A DNA stretch of 64,000 nt from Peteryoungia ipomoeae (GTDB lineage: Bacteria; Pseudomonadota; Alphaproteobacteria; Rhizobiales; Rhizobiaceae): contig NZ_STGV01000003.1 in NCBI RefSeq assembly GCF_004912165.1, positions 186,001-250,000 on the forward strand, in the 5' to 3' direction. The notes under the pieces were generated by a model. The model saw only the letters and a list, made by a program, of their open reading frames with translations. It made no database searches and was not told the origin of the DNA. Below are positions 17,764-26,209 of the stretch, piece by piece. Within the stretch, counting starts at the first letter, position 1. Every line of letters starts with the position of its first letter. A program made the translations under genes and the position numbers.

Positions 17764-18624
17764 TCAGTGGAGATGGCGCAGCTTGTCGGGATTGCGCATC
17801 ACATAGATTGCCGCGATGGCACCATTCTCTATCGCAAGCGCGGTGGTCTGCAATTCGCCGTCCAGTTCGCGGGTGATGAAGCCCGGCAGGCCGTTGACGA
17901 GGCCGACGCGCAGAAGTTCGGAGCCTTGCGGCCAGATCTTCTCCGAGAGATAGGCATGCACCTTCATCACCGCCTCATGGCCAAGGATCGGGGCGATGGC
18001 CGCCGGGCGCTTTCCGCCGCCATCGGAATGCAGCCCGACATCAGCGGCGAGCATGGCGGAGAGTGCACCCATGTCACCGCTGCGCGAGGCGTGGAAAAAG
18101 GCTTCCGCCATCGCCAGGCCCTGCTTGCGGTCCACCGTATAGCGGACGCGTTCCTCACGCACATTGCGGCGTGCCCGCGCGGCCAGCTGCCGGCAGGCGG
18201 CAACGTCACGCTCAAGTGTCTCGGCGATCTCTTCGTAAGGCAGACCAAAGACATCGTGCAACAGAAGTGCCGCCCGTTCGAGTGGGGAGAGCCGCTCCAG
18301 CGCCAACATCAGCGGCAGGGTGACATCCTCGACCTCCCCCTCCTCCTCGACCACCGGCTCCGGCAGCCAGGGTCCGATATAGGTCTCGCGCTTTACGCGG
18401 GCGGATTTCAGCTGATCGAGGCAAAGCCGTGTGACCACACGGGGCAGGAAGGCTTCCGGCTCGCGGATCTCGCGGCGGTCGGCCCTCATCCAGCGGATGA
18501 AGGCCTCCTGCAGCATGTCTTCGGCATCCGTGACCGAGCCCAGCATGCGATAGGCGAGCCGCATCAGCTTCTGCCTCAGGGGATCGAAACTCGCTGCCGC
18601 ATCTGTGTGCTCGGAGGTGTGCAT
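17764..18624 (-). CDS. ECF41-group RNA polymerase sigma factor
   Basis: 286 residues. Sigma region 2 (about 12-80) has LMRLAYRMLGSVTDAEDMLQ and region 4 (about 115-170) has LSPLERAALLLHDVFGLPYE. The long C-terminal SnoaL-like extension (about 175-286) identifies the ECF41 group, with its signatures WLPEPVVE, DGGGKRPAA, NGLPGF and VMRNPDKL. In this group the extension modulates sigma activity and replaces a classical anti-sigma factor. The start codon shares one base with the stop of the carboxymuconolactone-decarboxylase-like gene, the standard ECF41 partner, and a matching promoter lies in front of that gene, so the operon should be autoregulated. Confidence 0.95.
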   Translation of the reverse strand: MHTSEHTDAAASFDPLRQKLMRLAYRMLGSVTDAEDMLQEAFIRWMRADRREIREPEAFLPRVVTRLCLDQLKSARVKRETYIGPWLPEPVVEEEGEVEDVTLPLMLALERLSPLERAALLLHDVFGLPYEEIAETLERDVAACRQLAARARRNVREERVRYTVDRKQGLAMAEAFFHASRSGDMGALSAMLAADVGLHSDGGGKRPAAIAPILGHEAVMKVHAYLSEKIWPQGSELLRVGLVNGLPGFITRELDGELQTTALAIENGAIAAIYVMRNPDKLRHLH

Positions 18625-19091
18625 CAGGCAGCCACCCCTTCTGCCCGGTTCGCAGGGGTCTCGACCCAGAGGCCGAAACCGACGGCAAGCCTGTTCCAGC
18701 CGTTGATGACATTGATCATCAGGGTCAGCTTCACCTGCTCCTCCTCGGTAAATGCCGCCTCAAGCGCCTGCCGGGCGGCGAGATGCCCATGCCCTTCGGA
18801 TAGCCTGGTCAGCGCTTCCGTCCAGCCGAGTGCGGCGCGCTCGCGGTCCGTATAGCATGGCGCCTCACGCCAGGCGGCCAGGAGATGGATGCGTTGCTCC
18901 GTCTCGCCCTTGGCGCGGGCTTCCGCGGTGTGCATGTTCAGGCAATTGGCGCAGGCATTGATTTGGGAAGAGCGGATTTTGACGAGTTCGATCAGGCTCG
19001 GCTCGAGGCTTGCGGCCACATCGACAGACACCGCCATCCACTTCTTCATCAGGGCGGGTGCTGCGGCAAAGGGATCAAGTCTTGCAGTCAT
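18624..19091 (-). CDS. carboxymuconolactone decarboxylase / AhpD-like protein
   Basis: 155 residues from the ATG at 19091, which has AAGGA 9 bases upstream. An upstream in-frame ATG (19124) would directly follow the -10 element of the promoter and so would not be transcribed. The AhpD-type redox motif is ACANCLNMHTAEAR (Cys-x2-Cys-x3-His), followed by WREAPCYTDRERAALGWTEA, the helical family core. Proteins of this kind reduce peroxides or act as thiol-disulfide carriers; the actual substrate of ECF41-linked members is not established. It is the first gene of the two-gene sigma operon, joined to it by TGATG. Confidence 0.93.
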   Translation of the reverse strand: MTARLDPFAAAPALMKKWMAVSVDVAASLEPSLIELVKIRSSQINACANCLNMHTAEARAKGETEQRIHLLAAWREAPCYTDRERAALGWTEALTRLSEGHGHLAARQALEAAFTEEEQVKLTLMINVINGWNRLAVGFGLWVETPANRAEGVAA

Positions 19092-19124
19092 GATGTCAGT
19101 TCCTTCTGTTGGGTATGACATCAT

Positions 19125-19151
19125 GACGAGCGGGGAATGGTCAATGTGACA
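19125..19151 (-). promoter_or_regulatory. ECF41-type promoter
   Basis: On the minus strand TGTCACA (19151-19145) and CGTC (19128-19125) are spaced by 16 bases. This matches the reported ECF41 consensus (TGTCACA about 16 bases from CGTC), and the partner gene's start codon lies 33 bases past the -10. It indicates that the sigma factor controls its own operon. Confidence 0.88.
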
Positions 19152-19198
19152 TGGGACGGGAATTTTTCAGGGTTGGTCGGCGAAATCTTCGCAATCGC

Positions 19199-19486
19199 TC
19201 AGCTCAGCACATCCGCCGTCAGCGAAATTCCCAACGCCTTCATCACAGCCAGCGTCGTTTTCAATGTCGGATTGCCCTCGCTGGATAGCGTCCGGTACAG
19301 CTGCTCTCTCGACAGCCCTGCTTCTCGGGCAATGCCGGCCATGCCTTTTGCGCGAGCGACGACGCCGAGTGCATGGGCGATATAGGCGGCATCGTCGGTC
19401 TTGAGCGCCTCGTTGACGAAGACCGAAATCGCTTCGAGAGTATCAAGGTCTTCCGCCGGATCGTAGTCGGTCAGGATTTCAGTCAT
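19199..19486 (-). CDS. antitoxin, HigA-like addiction module protein
   Basis: 95 residues from the ATG at 19486; the longer frame upstream is the toxin gene read out of frame. The C-terminal Cro/CI-like helix-turn-helix is AGIAREAGLSREQLYRTLSS, followed by GNPTLKTTLAVMKALGI, the hallmark of the addiction-module antidote (DNA-binding prophage protein) family. The acidic N-terminus (MTEILTDYDPAEDLDTLEAI) probably wraps the toxin. It overlaps the toxin gene by eight bases and lies second in the pair, the reverse order often seen in HigBA-type modules. It should neutralise the toxin and repress the operon. Confidence 0.9.
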   Translation of the reverse strand: MTEILTDYDPAEDLDTLEAISVFVNEALKTDDAAYIAHALGVVARAKGMAGIAREAGLSREQLYRTLSSEGNPTLKTTLAVMKALGISLTADVLS

Positions 19487-19784
19487 CGGTGTCTCTCCAG
19501 ATCCGTGCCAGGCGTTTTGCGGTCTCGATATCGCGGGCCTGGCTGCCCTTGTCTCCGCCGCAGAGGAGAAGAATGATCGTGTCGCCGCGTTTCGTAAAAT
19601 AGATCCGGTAGCCGGGGCCGTGATGCAGGCGAAGCTCCTGCACGCCCTCACCGACCGATGCTGCATCACCGACATGGCCGAAACCGAGGCGGTCAAGACG
19701 CGCAGCAATCAAGCCAACGGCGCGCCGGTCCTTCAGACCGAGGCGCCACTTTCGAAAAGTCTCGGTTTGCTTCAACTCGAACAT
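19479..19784 (-). CDS. RelE/HigB-type addiction module killer protein
   Basis: 101 residues. The fold markers are MFELKQTETFRKWRLGLKDR at the start, ELRLHHGPGYRIYFTKRGDT in the middle (the basic RIYF strand of RelE superfamily killers) and LLLCGGDKGSQARDIETAKR near the end, the GGDKxxQxxDI motif of this subfamily. It would act as a ribosome-dependent mRNA endonuclease held in check by the downstream antitoxin. Transcription starts within the 40-base gap after ppdK, where a short palindrome lies. The neighbouring core gene suggests recent acquisition downstream of ppdK. Confidence 0.92.
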   Translation of the reverse strand: MFELKQTETFRKWRLGLKDRRAVGLIAARLDRLGFGHVGDAASVGEGVQELRLHHGPGYRIYFTKRGDTIILLLCGGDKGSQARDIETAKRLARIWRDTDD

Positions 19785-19809
19785 ATTGTCGTCCGAAAAC
19801 TACAAAAAT

Positions 19810-19820
19810 ACAAGTCTTGT
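19810..19820. promoter_or_regulatory. possible TA operator
   Basis: An 11-base palindrome (ACAAG, one centre base, CTTGT) lies 26 bases before the toxin start, where the antitoxin of such modules normally binds. It is short, so support is modest. Confidence 0.35.
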
Positions 19821-19824
19821 GTTG

Positions 19825-22491
19825 TTATCCCCTAGCCTTGATCGCCGCCTGGGCCGCCGACAGCCGCGCGATCGGCACGCGGAACGGCGAGCACGAGACG
19901 TAATCCAGCCCGACATCCTCGCAGAAATGGATCGAGGTCGGGTCGCCGCCGTGTTCGCCGCAGATGCCGAGCTTCATGTCAGGCCTCGTCTTGCGGCCGC
20001 GTTCGGCAGCGATGCGGATGAGTTCGCCGACGCCGTCGAAATCGAGCGAGACGAAGGGATCCTGCACGATGATGCCCTTCTTCTGGTAGGTCGGGATGAA
20101 GCGCGCGGCGTCGTCGCGGGACATGCCAAATGTGGTCTGGGTCAGGTCGTTGGTGCCGAAGGAGAAGAATTCGGCGGCTTCGGCGATGATATGGGCGCGG
20201 ATCGCGGCGCGGGGAAGCTCGATCATCGTTCCCACGAGATAGCAGATTTCCAGGCCGCCCTCGGCCATGACTTCGGTCGCGACACGGTCGATGACACCCT
20301 TGACGTAATCAAGCTCGGAGCGCAGGCCGACCAGCGGCACCATGATTTCAGGCACGACGGCGGCCCCCGTCTCGCGGGCGGCGGTGACGGCGGCCTCGAA
20401 AATGGCGCGGGCCTGCATTTCGGCGATCTCCGGATAGGAGATGGCAAGCCTGCAGCCACGATGGCCGAGCATGGGATTGAATTCGTGCAGCGCATCGATG
20501 CGGCGGCGCATGAAGCCGGGCTCCAGGCCCATGGCATTGGCCACTTCCTCGATCTCGTCGTCGCTCTTCGGCAGGAATTCGTGCAGCGGCGGGTCGAGCA
20601 TGCGGATCGTCACGGGAAGCCCGTGCATGATGGTGAAAAGCTCGGTGAAATCGGAGCGCTGCATGGGCAAGAGCTTGTCGAGCGCCTTGCGGCGGCCGGC
20701 TTCGTCTTCGGCGAGGATCATCTCGCGCATGACGTGAATACGGTCGCCCTCGAAGAACATGTGCTCAGTGCGGCAAAGGCCGATGCCTTCCGCCCCGAAG
20801 GAGCGCGCGGCGCGCGCATCGCCGGGTGTGTCGGCATTGGTGCGCACCGTCATGCGGCGGGTCGCATCCGCCCACTGCATGAGCTGCGCGAAATCGCCCG
20901 ACAGTTCGGGCTGCAGCATGGGCACCTCGCCCTTGAGCACCTGGCCGGAGGAGCCGTCGATGGTGACGATATCGCCCTTGGTCAGCGTCACGCCCATGCC
21001 GATGAGCTTTTCGTTGCGCAGATCAACGCGCATGGTGCCGGCACCGGACACGCAAGGGATGCCCATGCCGCGGGCAACGACCGCCGCATGGCTGGTCATG
21101 CCGCCACGAGTCGTCAGGATGCCTTCTGCGGCATGCATGCCGTGAATGTCTTCAGGGCTCGTTTCGACGCGCACAAGGATGACCTTGCGGCCCTCGGCCT
21201 CCGCATCGACCGCCTCTTCCGCGGTAAAGACGATGGCGCCGGTCGCCGCCCCCGGCGAGGCCGGCAGGCCCGAGCCGATGACATGGCGGGTCACGCGCGG
21301 ATCGATGGTCGGGTGCAGCAGCTGATCAAGCGAGGACGGCTCGATGCGCATCACTGCCTCCTCTTCCGAGATCAGTCCCTCGGCCACCATGTCGACGGCG
21401 ATCTTCATGGCCGCCTTGGTGGTGCGCTTGCCGGCACGGGCCTGCAGCATCCAGAGCTTGCCGCGCTCGATGGTGAATTCCAGATCCTGCATGTCGCGGT
21501 AATGGGCTTCGAGCTTTGTGCAGATCCGGCGGAAATCGGCGAATGCCTCCGGCATCAGCTTTTCGAGCGAGGGCCGGTCGGAGCCACTGTCGATGCGCGC
21601 GGCCTCCGTGATCGATTGCGGTGTGCGGATGCCGGCAACCACATCCTCGCCCTGCGCATTGACGAGGAATTCGCCATAAAGCTCGCTGGCGCCCGTTGAA
21701 GGATTGCGGGTAAAGGCAACGCCCGTGGCCGAGGTCGAGCCGAGATTGCCGAAGACCATGGCCTGTACGGTGACCGATGTACCCCAGTGCTCGGGGATAT
21801 CGTGCAGCATGCGATAGGTCTTGGCGCGCGGGTTCATCCAGCTGGAAAAGACGCCGCCGATGGCGCCCCAGAGCTGGACATGCGGATCCTGCGGAAAGGG
21901 TTCGCCCAGTTCCTGCTCCAGCAAGTCCTTGTAGAGGGCGACCACATGTTGCCATTCGACGGCGGAGAGTTCGGTGTCCAGATCGTGGCCTAGCCTCGCC
22001 TTCTCGTCTTCAAGCAGCCCCTCGAAAATCTCGTGATCGAGGCCCATGACGACATCGCCATACATCTGGATGAAGCGGCGATAGCTATCCCAGGCAAAAC
22101 GGGCATCGCCAGCATCATGCCCGAGCGCCACCACCGTCTCGTCATTGAGGCCGAGATTGAGGACCGTGTCCATCATGCCAGGCATGGAGGTGCGCGCGCC
22201 GGAACGGACGGAGAGGAGAAGCGGATGATCCGTATCGCCGAACCGGCGGCCGGTTTCGGCTTCCACACCTGATATGGCAGAAAGGACCTGCGCTTTCAGA
22301 TCCTCGCAAAGGGTGCGGTTGTTTTTATAGTAGAGATTGCAGGCATCGGAGATGATTGTGAGACCCGGCGGCACAGGCAAACCCAGGCTTGCCATCTCCG
22401 CGAGATTGGCGCCTTTGCCTCCCAGTTGGTCGATTTCGGTCCTACTCCCCTCGGCCGCTCCTCCGCCGAAGGTGTAAACCCACTTCCGCAT
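19825..22491 (-). CDS. ppdK: pyruvate, phosphate dikinase
   Basis: 888 residues, full length for the family. The N-terminal ATP-grasp domain opens MRKWVYTFGGGAAEGS and has IDQLGGKGANLAEMASLGLP. The swivelling phosphohistidine domain holds GGMTSHAAVVARGMGIPCVS, with the phosphorylated His and the regulatory Thr two residues before it. The C-terminal TIM-barrel, PEP/pyruvate site includes GIGLCRTEHMFF, FSFGTNDLTQTTFG and the final CGEHGGDPTS. It interconverts pyruvate, ATP and phosphate with PEP, AMP and pyrophosphate in the cytoplasm, supporting gluconeogenic or glycolytic flux. It is a stand-alone gene divergent from the VOC gene upstream and followed closely by a toxin-antitoxin pair. Confidence 0.98.
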   Translation of the reverse strand: MRKWVYTFGGGAAEGSRTEIDQLGGKGANLAEMASLGLPVPPGLTIISDACNLYYKNNRTLCEDLKAQVLSAISGVEAETGRRFGDTDHPLLLSVRSGARTSMPGMMDTVLNLGLNDETVVALGHDAGDARFAWDSYRRFIQMYGDVVMGLDHEIFEGLLEDEKARLGHDLDTELSAVEWQHVVALYKDLLEQELGEPFPQDPHVQLWGAIGGVFSSWMNPRAKTYRMLHDIPEHWGTSVTVQAMVFGNLGSTSATGVAFTRNPSTGASELYGEFLVNAQGEDVVAGIRTPQSITEAARIDSGSDRPSLEKLMPEAFADFRRICTKLEAHYRDMQDLEFTIERGKLWMLQARAGKRTTKAAMKIAVDMVAEGLISEEEAVMRIEPSSLDQLLHPTIDPRVTRHVIGSGLPASPGAATGAIVFTAEEAVDAEAEGRKVILVRVETSPEDIHGMHAAEGILTTRGGMTSHAAVVARGMGIPCVSGAGTMRVDLRNEKLIGMGVTLTKGDIVTIDGSSGQVLKGEVPMLQPELSGDFAQLMQWADATRRMTVRTNADTPGDARAARSFGAEGIGLCRTEHMFFEGDRIHVMREMILAEDEAGRRKALDKLLPMQRSDFTELFTIMHGLPVTIRMLDPPLHEFLPKSDDEIEEVANAMGLEPGFMRRRIDALHEFNPMLGHRGCRLAISYPEIAEMQARAIFEAAVTAARETGAAVVPEIMVPLVGLRSELDYVKGVIDRVATEVMAEGGLEICYLVGTMIELPRAAIRAHIIAEAAEFFSFGTNDLTQTTFGMSRDDAARFIPTYQKKGIIVQDPFVSLDFDGVGELIRIAAERGRKTRPDMKLGICGEHGGDPTSIHFCEDVGLDYVSCSPFRVPIARLSAAQAAIKARG

Positions 22492-22717
22492 TGCCCTTCT
22501 CCACCCAATCAGGCTTTATTTTCCATCATTTACAGCAGAGACCTGAAACTGAAAACGCTGCCTTGTCAAGTTTATGCTGCAATGCATCATATTTGAGGCA
22601 CTCGCCGGTATAGAGTGTTACGCCGATGTGAAACTCCGCCTTCAAGACGTGACACACAAGGCGCAGCGCGGCGTGTATGGCGAATTGACTGAGACCAATC
22701 TGACAACGGAAACGAAG

Positions 22718-23716
22718 ATGACGATCGGGTGGACAAGACGCAAACTGCTGAAGCTGACCAGCTTGGCAACCATGGGCGCTGCCATGGCGCGGGCCGCAGA
22801 GGCCGAAGGCATTGAGATCCAGACCGTTCTGACCACGCCGTCGGAGGTTCTGCCGACAGCTCTTGCCCGACCGGTGCATGTTGGCGAGGTGGCGCTTCGG
22901 GCCAGGGATATCGGGCTTCTCAAGCGCTACTACATGGCGATGCTGAAGCTTTCCGTGATCACCGAGACCGCTGACCGGGTGACGCTTGGCGCGGGCGGCA
23001 CGCCATTGTTGACGCTCCTGTCGCGACCGGATGCGAAGCCGGAGGAGCCCGGCCAGGCGGGACTTTACCACACAGCCTTCCTGATGCCGACGCGGGCGGA
23101 CCTCGCAAAATGGCTGGTGCATATCGCCATCGCCAAGGTTCCCCTCACCGGCTTTGCCGACCACTCGGTTTCGGAAGCCGTCTATCTCTCGGATCCGGAG
23201 GGCAATGGCGTCGAGGTCTATTGCGACCGTCCCGAAGCCAGCTGGCTCTGGGCCGGCGGCCAGGTCTCGATGGGCACCAAGGAACTCGATATCGAGGATA
23301 TTCTGGCCAAGACCGAGACGCCCACGGATCGCAGCCTCTACACGGCAGTGCCGGATGCGCTCTGCATCGGCCATATTCATCTGCGGGTCGGCACGCTCGA
23401 CAAGGCCCGCGACTTCTATGCGGCCGGTCTCGGGCTGGATGTGGTGCGCGGCGATGATGCGCGCGGGGCGACCTTTCTTTCGTCGGGCCGCTATCACCAC
23501 CATGTCGGCGCCAATATCTGGGAAAGCCGCGATGCCGGCCAGCGGCAGGAGGGGATGACGGGCCTCGACTGGTTCTCGCTGAAGACCAAGGAGGATGCGT
23601 TGATCGCATCCCGCCGCGCAGATCTCGAAACGCGCGGCTATTCCATCTCTCCCATCGAGAGCGGCTTCGAGGCGAAAGACCCGTGGGGCACGCGGGTTCG
23701 GCTCGTCAAGACCTGA
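22718..23716 (+). CDS. VOC family (glyoxalase/dioxygenase fold) protein, possible Tat leader
   Basis: 332 residues from the ATG at 22718; the frame stays open back to 22574 but that extension looks non-coding. Two vicinal-oxygen-chelate modules are visible. Module 1 opens PVHVGEVALRARDIGLLKRY and holds YLSDPEGNGVEVYCDRPE. Module 2 opens IGHIHLRVGTLDKARDFYAA, followed by GLDVVRGDDARGATFLSSGR, YHHHVGANIWESR and KDPWGTRVRLV. Metal ligands are the His of each opening strand and the Glu of GVEVY. The arrangement is that of CatE-like extradiol dioxygenases. The first 30 residues (GWTRRKLLKLTSLATMGAAM) resemble a twin-arginine signal, unusual for this group, but a start nearer residue 45 without it cannot be excluded. 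Confidence 0.8.
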   Translation: MTIGWTRRKLLKLTSLATMGAAMARAAEAEGIEIQTVLTTPSEVLPTALARPVHVGEVALRARDIGLLKRYYMAMLKLSVITETADRVTLGAGGTPLLTLLSRPDAKPEEPGQAGLYHTAFLMPTRADLAKWLVHIAIAKVPLTGFADHSVSEAVYLSDPEGNGVEVYCDRPEASWLWAGGQVSMGTKELDIEDILAKTETPTDRSLYTAVPDALCIGHIHLRVGTLDKARDFYAAGLGLDVVRGDDARGATFLSSGRYHHHVGANIWESRDAGQRQEGMTGLDWFSLKTKEDALIASRRADLETRGYSISPIESGFEAKDPWGTRVRLVKT

Positions 23717-23908
23717 CCCGCGTTTCTGCGGGCATCTGAGGCGAAGGTCTGCGGCAGCCTTGCCCGGTCATTGGGCAACGTCGTTCATGCGGATGCCCTT
23801 CCGTGATCGAACGCCTCAGGCGTACCGCTCATGGCAGGTTGTGGCTGGACATGTGCGGCCACTCCTGACAGGTGAGAACGACCCGCAATACGCTCCCCCG
23901 GTGTGCCG

Positions 23909-25075
23909 ATGTCCCTTCCGCCGCAGTTTCGCGTCTATATCGCCTTCTTCCTGTTTGCCATGTCGACGGGATCGCTGTTTTCGCGCCTGCCGGACCTGCA
24001 GGCGCAGCTTTCCGTCAACAAGGCGGAACTGGGCCTGACGCTGATCGGCATGGCGATCGGTTCGCTGATTTCGCTGACCTTTTCCTCGCCGCTGATCGTC
24101 AAGCTCGGCACGCGGGCAACGCTTGCCATTTCGCTGCTCGGCGTCATGGCCCTGCTCTCGACCATTCCGCTTCTGCAAAGCGCGTCGCTGGTGTTCTGTG
24201 TGCTGTTTTGCATGGGGCTGCTCGCGGGCGCACTCGAAATTTGCCTCAATGTCGAGATCGGCCGACTTGAGGCGCAGATCGGTTTCGGCATCATGAACCG
24301 CGCGCATGGCTGCTGGAGCCTCGGCTTCTTCGTCACCGCTGTCACCGCCTCACTGGTACGCCAGGCCGGCATCGGCATGCAGATGCACATGCATCTGCTG
24401 CTCGGCACCATGTTCGTGATCGGCGCTGTGATCATTGCCGGCATGAAGAATGCTCCGCATGTGACTGGTGCCGCGACCACCGACGATGCCCCGCATTTCG
24501 CCTTGCCGACGCTGGCGCTTCTGCCGCTCTGCATCATCGGCACCTCGGCCTTCCTGATCGAGGGTGCGGGCATCGACTGGTCGACGATCTACATGGACGA
24601 GGTCTTCGACGTCTCGCCGTTCATCTCCGGCTCGGGCCTGACGCTGTTTGCCTTCTTCATGGCGCTGGCGCGGCTCACCATCGACCCGGTGATGGACCGC
24701 CACGGGGCACGGCTCGTGGGCCGCGTGCTGCTTGCGATCGCGGCCATCGGCATTGCGCTGGTCTGGCTCGCGCCGCATCCCTATGCGGCCCTTCTCGGCT
24801 TTGCGCTGATGGGCGGTGGCTGCAGCGCGGTCTATCCGATGGCGGTCTCGGCGGCGGCCCAGCGCACGGACCGGCCGGCGGTGATCAATGTCGCGGCGAT
24901 CGCGCAGATGGCTTTTGTCGTCTTCTTCCTCGGACCGCCGCTGCTCGGCTTCGTTGCGGAGAGCTTCGGCATCCGCAATGCCTACTTCCTCTGCCTGCCG
25001 CTGATCCTCGGCTCGATCTTCGCCAGTGCCGCCCTGCCGGCCGGTCCGGCACGGAGGGAGACAGTTGTGGCGTGA
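23909..25075 (+). CDS. MFS transporter (YbjJ-like)
   Basis: 388 residues from the ATG at 23909. About twelve hydrophobic helices are visible, starting FRVYIAFFLFAMSTGSLFSR. The loop 2-3 region GSLISLTFSSPLIVKLGTRA corresponds to the MFS signature, and NRAHGCWSLGFFVTAVTASL in helix 5 matches the N-R-x-H-G-x-W-S motif of the YbjJ/FucP-like drug or sugar transporter subgroup. An inner-membrane transporter of unknown substrate. It is convergent with the Ivy-like gene, whose stop is directly adjacent. Confidence 0.9.
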   Translation: MSLPPQFRVYIAFFLFAMSTGSLFSRLPDLQAQLSVNKAELGLTLIGMAIGSLISLTFSSPLIVKLGTRATLAISLLGVMALLSTIPLLQSASLVFCVLFCMGLLAGALEICLNVEIGRLEAQIGFGIMNRAHGCWSLGFFVTAVTASLVRQAGIGMQMHMHLLLGTMFVIGAVIIAGMKNAPHVTGAATTDDAPHFALPTLALLPLCIIGTSAFLIEGAGIDWSTIYMDEVFDVSPFISGSGLTLFAFFMALARLTIDPVMDRHGARLVGRVLLAIAAIGIALVWLAPHPYAALLGFALMGGGCSAVYPMAVSAAAQRTDRPAVINVAAIAQMAFVVFFLGPPLLGFVAESFGIRNAYFLCLPLILGSIFASAALPAGPARRETVVA

Positions 25076-25501
25076 TCAGCCCCGCGTCAGGAACGACAGC
25101 TCTTCCGGTAGTGGATCGCCGAAGATCTTGATGCCGAGCTTGTCGTCAAAGATGTAGAGCAGGCCGCGCTTGCCGTCGGCGCTATAGAGGATGCGCAGCC
25201 AGCTTGCCTCGCATCTGCCGGCCTCGCAGGCACGGAAAAGCTGCATGGGCTTGGCCCTGACGGTGACCTCTTCCGAAGCAAGCGCGACGTAACGCGACTG
25301 TCGCGTGAGGGAACGGATCCAGTAGGGAAGTCCGGGCTTGCCCGCAATCAGACGCTCCAGGCTCTCGCGATGCGCTTCGGAACTGGCCAAAACTTGCGGC
25401 AGGTAGTTGCCGGACAGCGCAGGTGGCGAGGTCTGGGCGAAGGCTGGTGTTATCAACCAGGCAAGTACAGATGCAATCAGAAGAGCCTTATGCACTGCCA
25501 T
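25076..25501 (-). CDS. Ivy-like lysozyme inhibitor, periplasmic
   Basis: 141 residues from the ATG at 25501. A clear Sec signal peptide is MAVHKALLIASVLAWLITPA with cleavage after AFA. The mature part has RACEAGRCEASWLRILYSAD, a short Cys-bounded loop equivalent to the CKPHDC inhibitory loop of Ivy, followed by the strand RGLLYIFDDKLGIKIFGDPL. Ivy proteins block c-type lysozymes and related lytic enzymes in the periplasm. Its ATG shares one base with the TAA of the HigA gene, so it is translated as the third gene of the HigBA operon, an unusual partnership. Its stop is directly beside that of the MFS gene. Confidence 0.8.
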   Translation of the reverse strand: MAVHKALLIASVLAWLITPAFAQTSPPALSGNYLPQVLASSEAHRESLERLIAGKPGLPYWIRSLTRQSRYVALASEEVTVRAKPMQLFRACEAGRCEASWLRILYSADGKRGLLYIFDDKLGIKIFGDPLPEELSFLTRG

Positions 25502-25878
25502 TATGCAGCCAGATCTCCAATCAAGGCCGCGACAGGAATATTCCATGCCCGACTGATCTTCTTGATCTGGTCGAGATTGATTTCTCTGCGCCCATTCAAA
25601 AGATCTGACGCCCGAGACTTCGACCCAAGCACTTCAATCAGATCATCCCTGGTCAAATGCTTGGCCACCATCACAGCTTTGATGACATCGACCGGCGCGG
25701 CTTTCGGCATCGGATAGTTCCGATCCTCATACTCCTCGATCAGCAAAGCAAGGGCATCAAAATGTGCGGCCTCAGGCGTCCCCTCTTCCGGTTCGGATTC
25801 AAAATAAGGGCGAATCGCCGCGAGAGCCGTGCGATACTCAGCGTCATTGGCCAAAGTTCTTATGGTGGCGATATCCAT
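25501..25878 (-). CDS. HigA-type antitoxin
   Basis: 125 residues from the ATG at 25878, preceded by GAGGAGG. The N-terminal helical part (IRTLANDAEYRTALAAIRPY) includes the acidic FESEPEEGTPE segment. The C-terminal Xre-type helix-turn-helix (about 68-120) reads VMVAKHLTRDDLIEVLGSKS, RASDLLNGRREINLDQIKKI, then SRAWNIPVAALIG. This is the HigA group that pairs with HigB toxins. It lies 9 bases after the toxin gene and overlaps the Ivy-like gene by one base. It should repress from the palindrome at 26210-26226. Confidence 0.92.
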   Translation of the reverse strand: MDIATIRTLANDAEYRTALAAIRPYFESEPEEGTPEAAHFDALALLIEEYEDRNYPMPKAAPVDVIKAVMVAKHLTRDDLIEVLGSKSRASDLLNGRREINLDQIKKISRAWNIPVAALIGDLAA

Positions 25879-25887
25879 CAAACCTCC

Positions 25888-26196
25888 TCAAAGCTTCGCA
25901 ACGTCGACAGCATCATATTCCTTGTGCGTGCCGCCGAACAGAATGAAGACACGCTTGGTTCTGAATCCCACTAGCGCCACAATGCGGTATTTGTTGCCAC
26001 CGACATCGAAAACAACCTTGCCATTCGTGACATAGTCTGCCGCATTGAAGGTTGCCTTCACATCGGCAAAGTTGCTCCAACTCGCGGCTTCCACCGCAGT
26101 GTACCATTCACTCATTGCAGCACGAGCTGTTGCCTGACTTCCCTTGGGCAGTCGAGCGCAAAACTCCAACAATGCCGGTCGAGCGATGACGCGCAT
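25888..26196 (-). CDS. HigB-type mRNA interferase toxin
   Basis: 102 residues from the ATG at 26196 (a GTG one codon earlier is possible), with AAAGGTG in front. Family markers are MRVIARPALLEFCARLP at the start, ASWSNFADVKATFNAADYVT, and KVVFDVGGNKYRIVALVGFR with the conserved NKYRI strand. RVFILFGGTHKEYDAVDV closes the fold with the GTHKEYD box of HigB. It acts as a ribosome-associated mRNA endonuclease. It is the first gene of the higB-higA-Ivy unit, 45 bases downstream of the smc stop. Confidence 0.94.
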   Translation of the reverse strand: MRVIARPALLEFCARLPKGSQATARAAMSEWYTAVEAASWSNFADVKATFNAADYVTNGKVVFDVGGNKYRIVALVGFRTKRVFILFGGTHKEYDAVDVAKL

Positions 26197-26209
26197 CACC
26201 TTTGACTAC

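Noticed and set aside
17623..18855. 410-codon frame across the SDR end and the sigma gene
   Set aside because: Antisense to the ECF41 sigma factor and partner; no recognisable protein sequence.
19786..21699. 637-codon open frame opposite ppdK
   Set aside because: It is a high-GC shadow frame, exactly antisense to a well-conserved enzyme, with low-complexity His/Gly/Asp composition and no domain.
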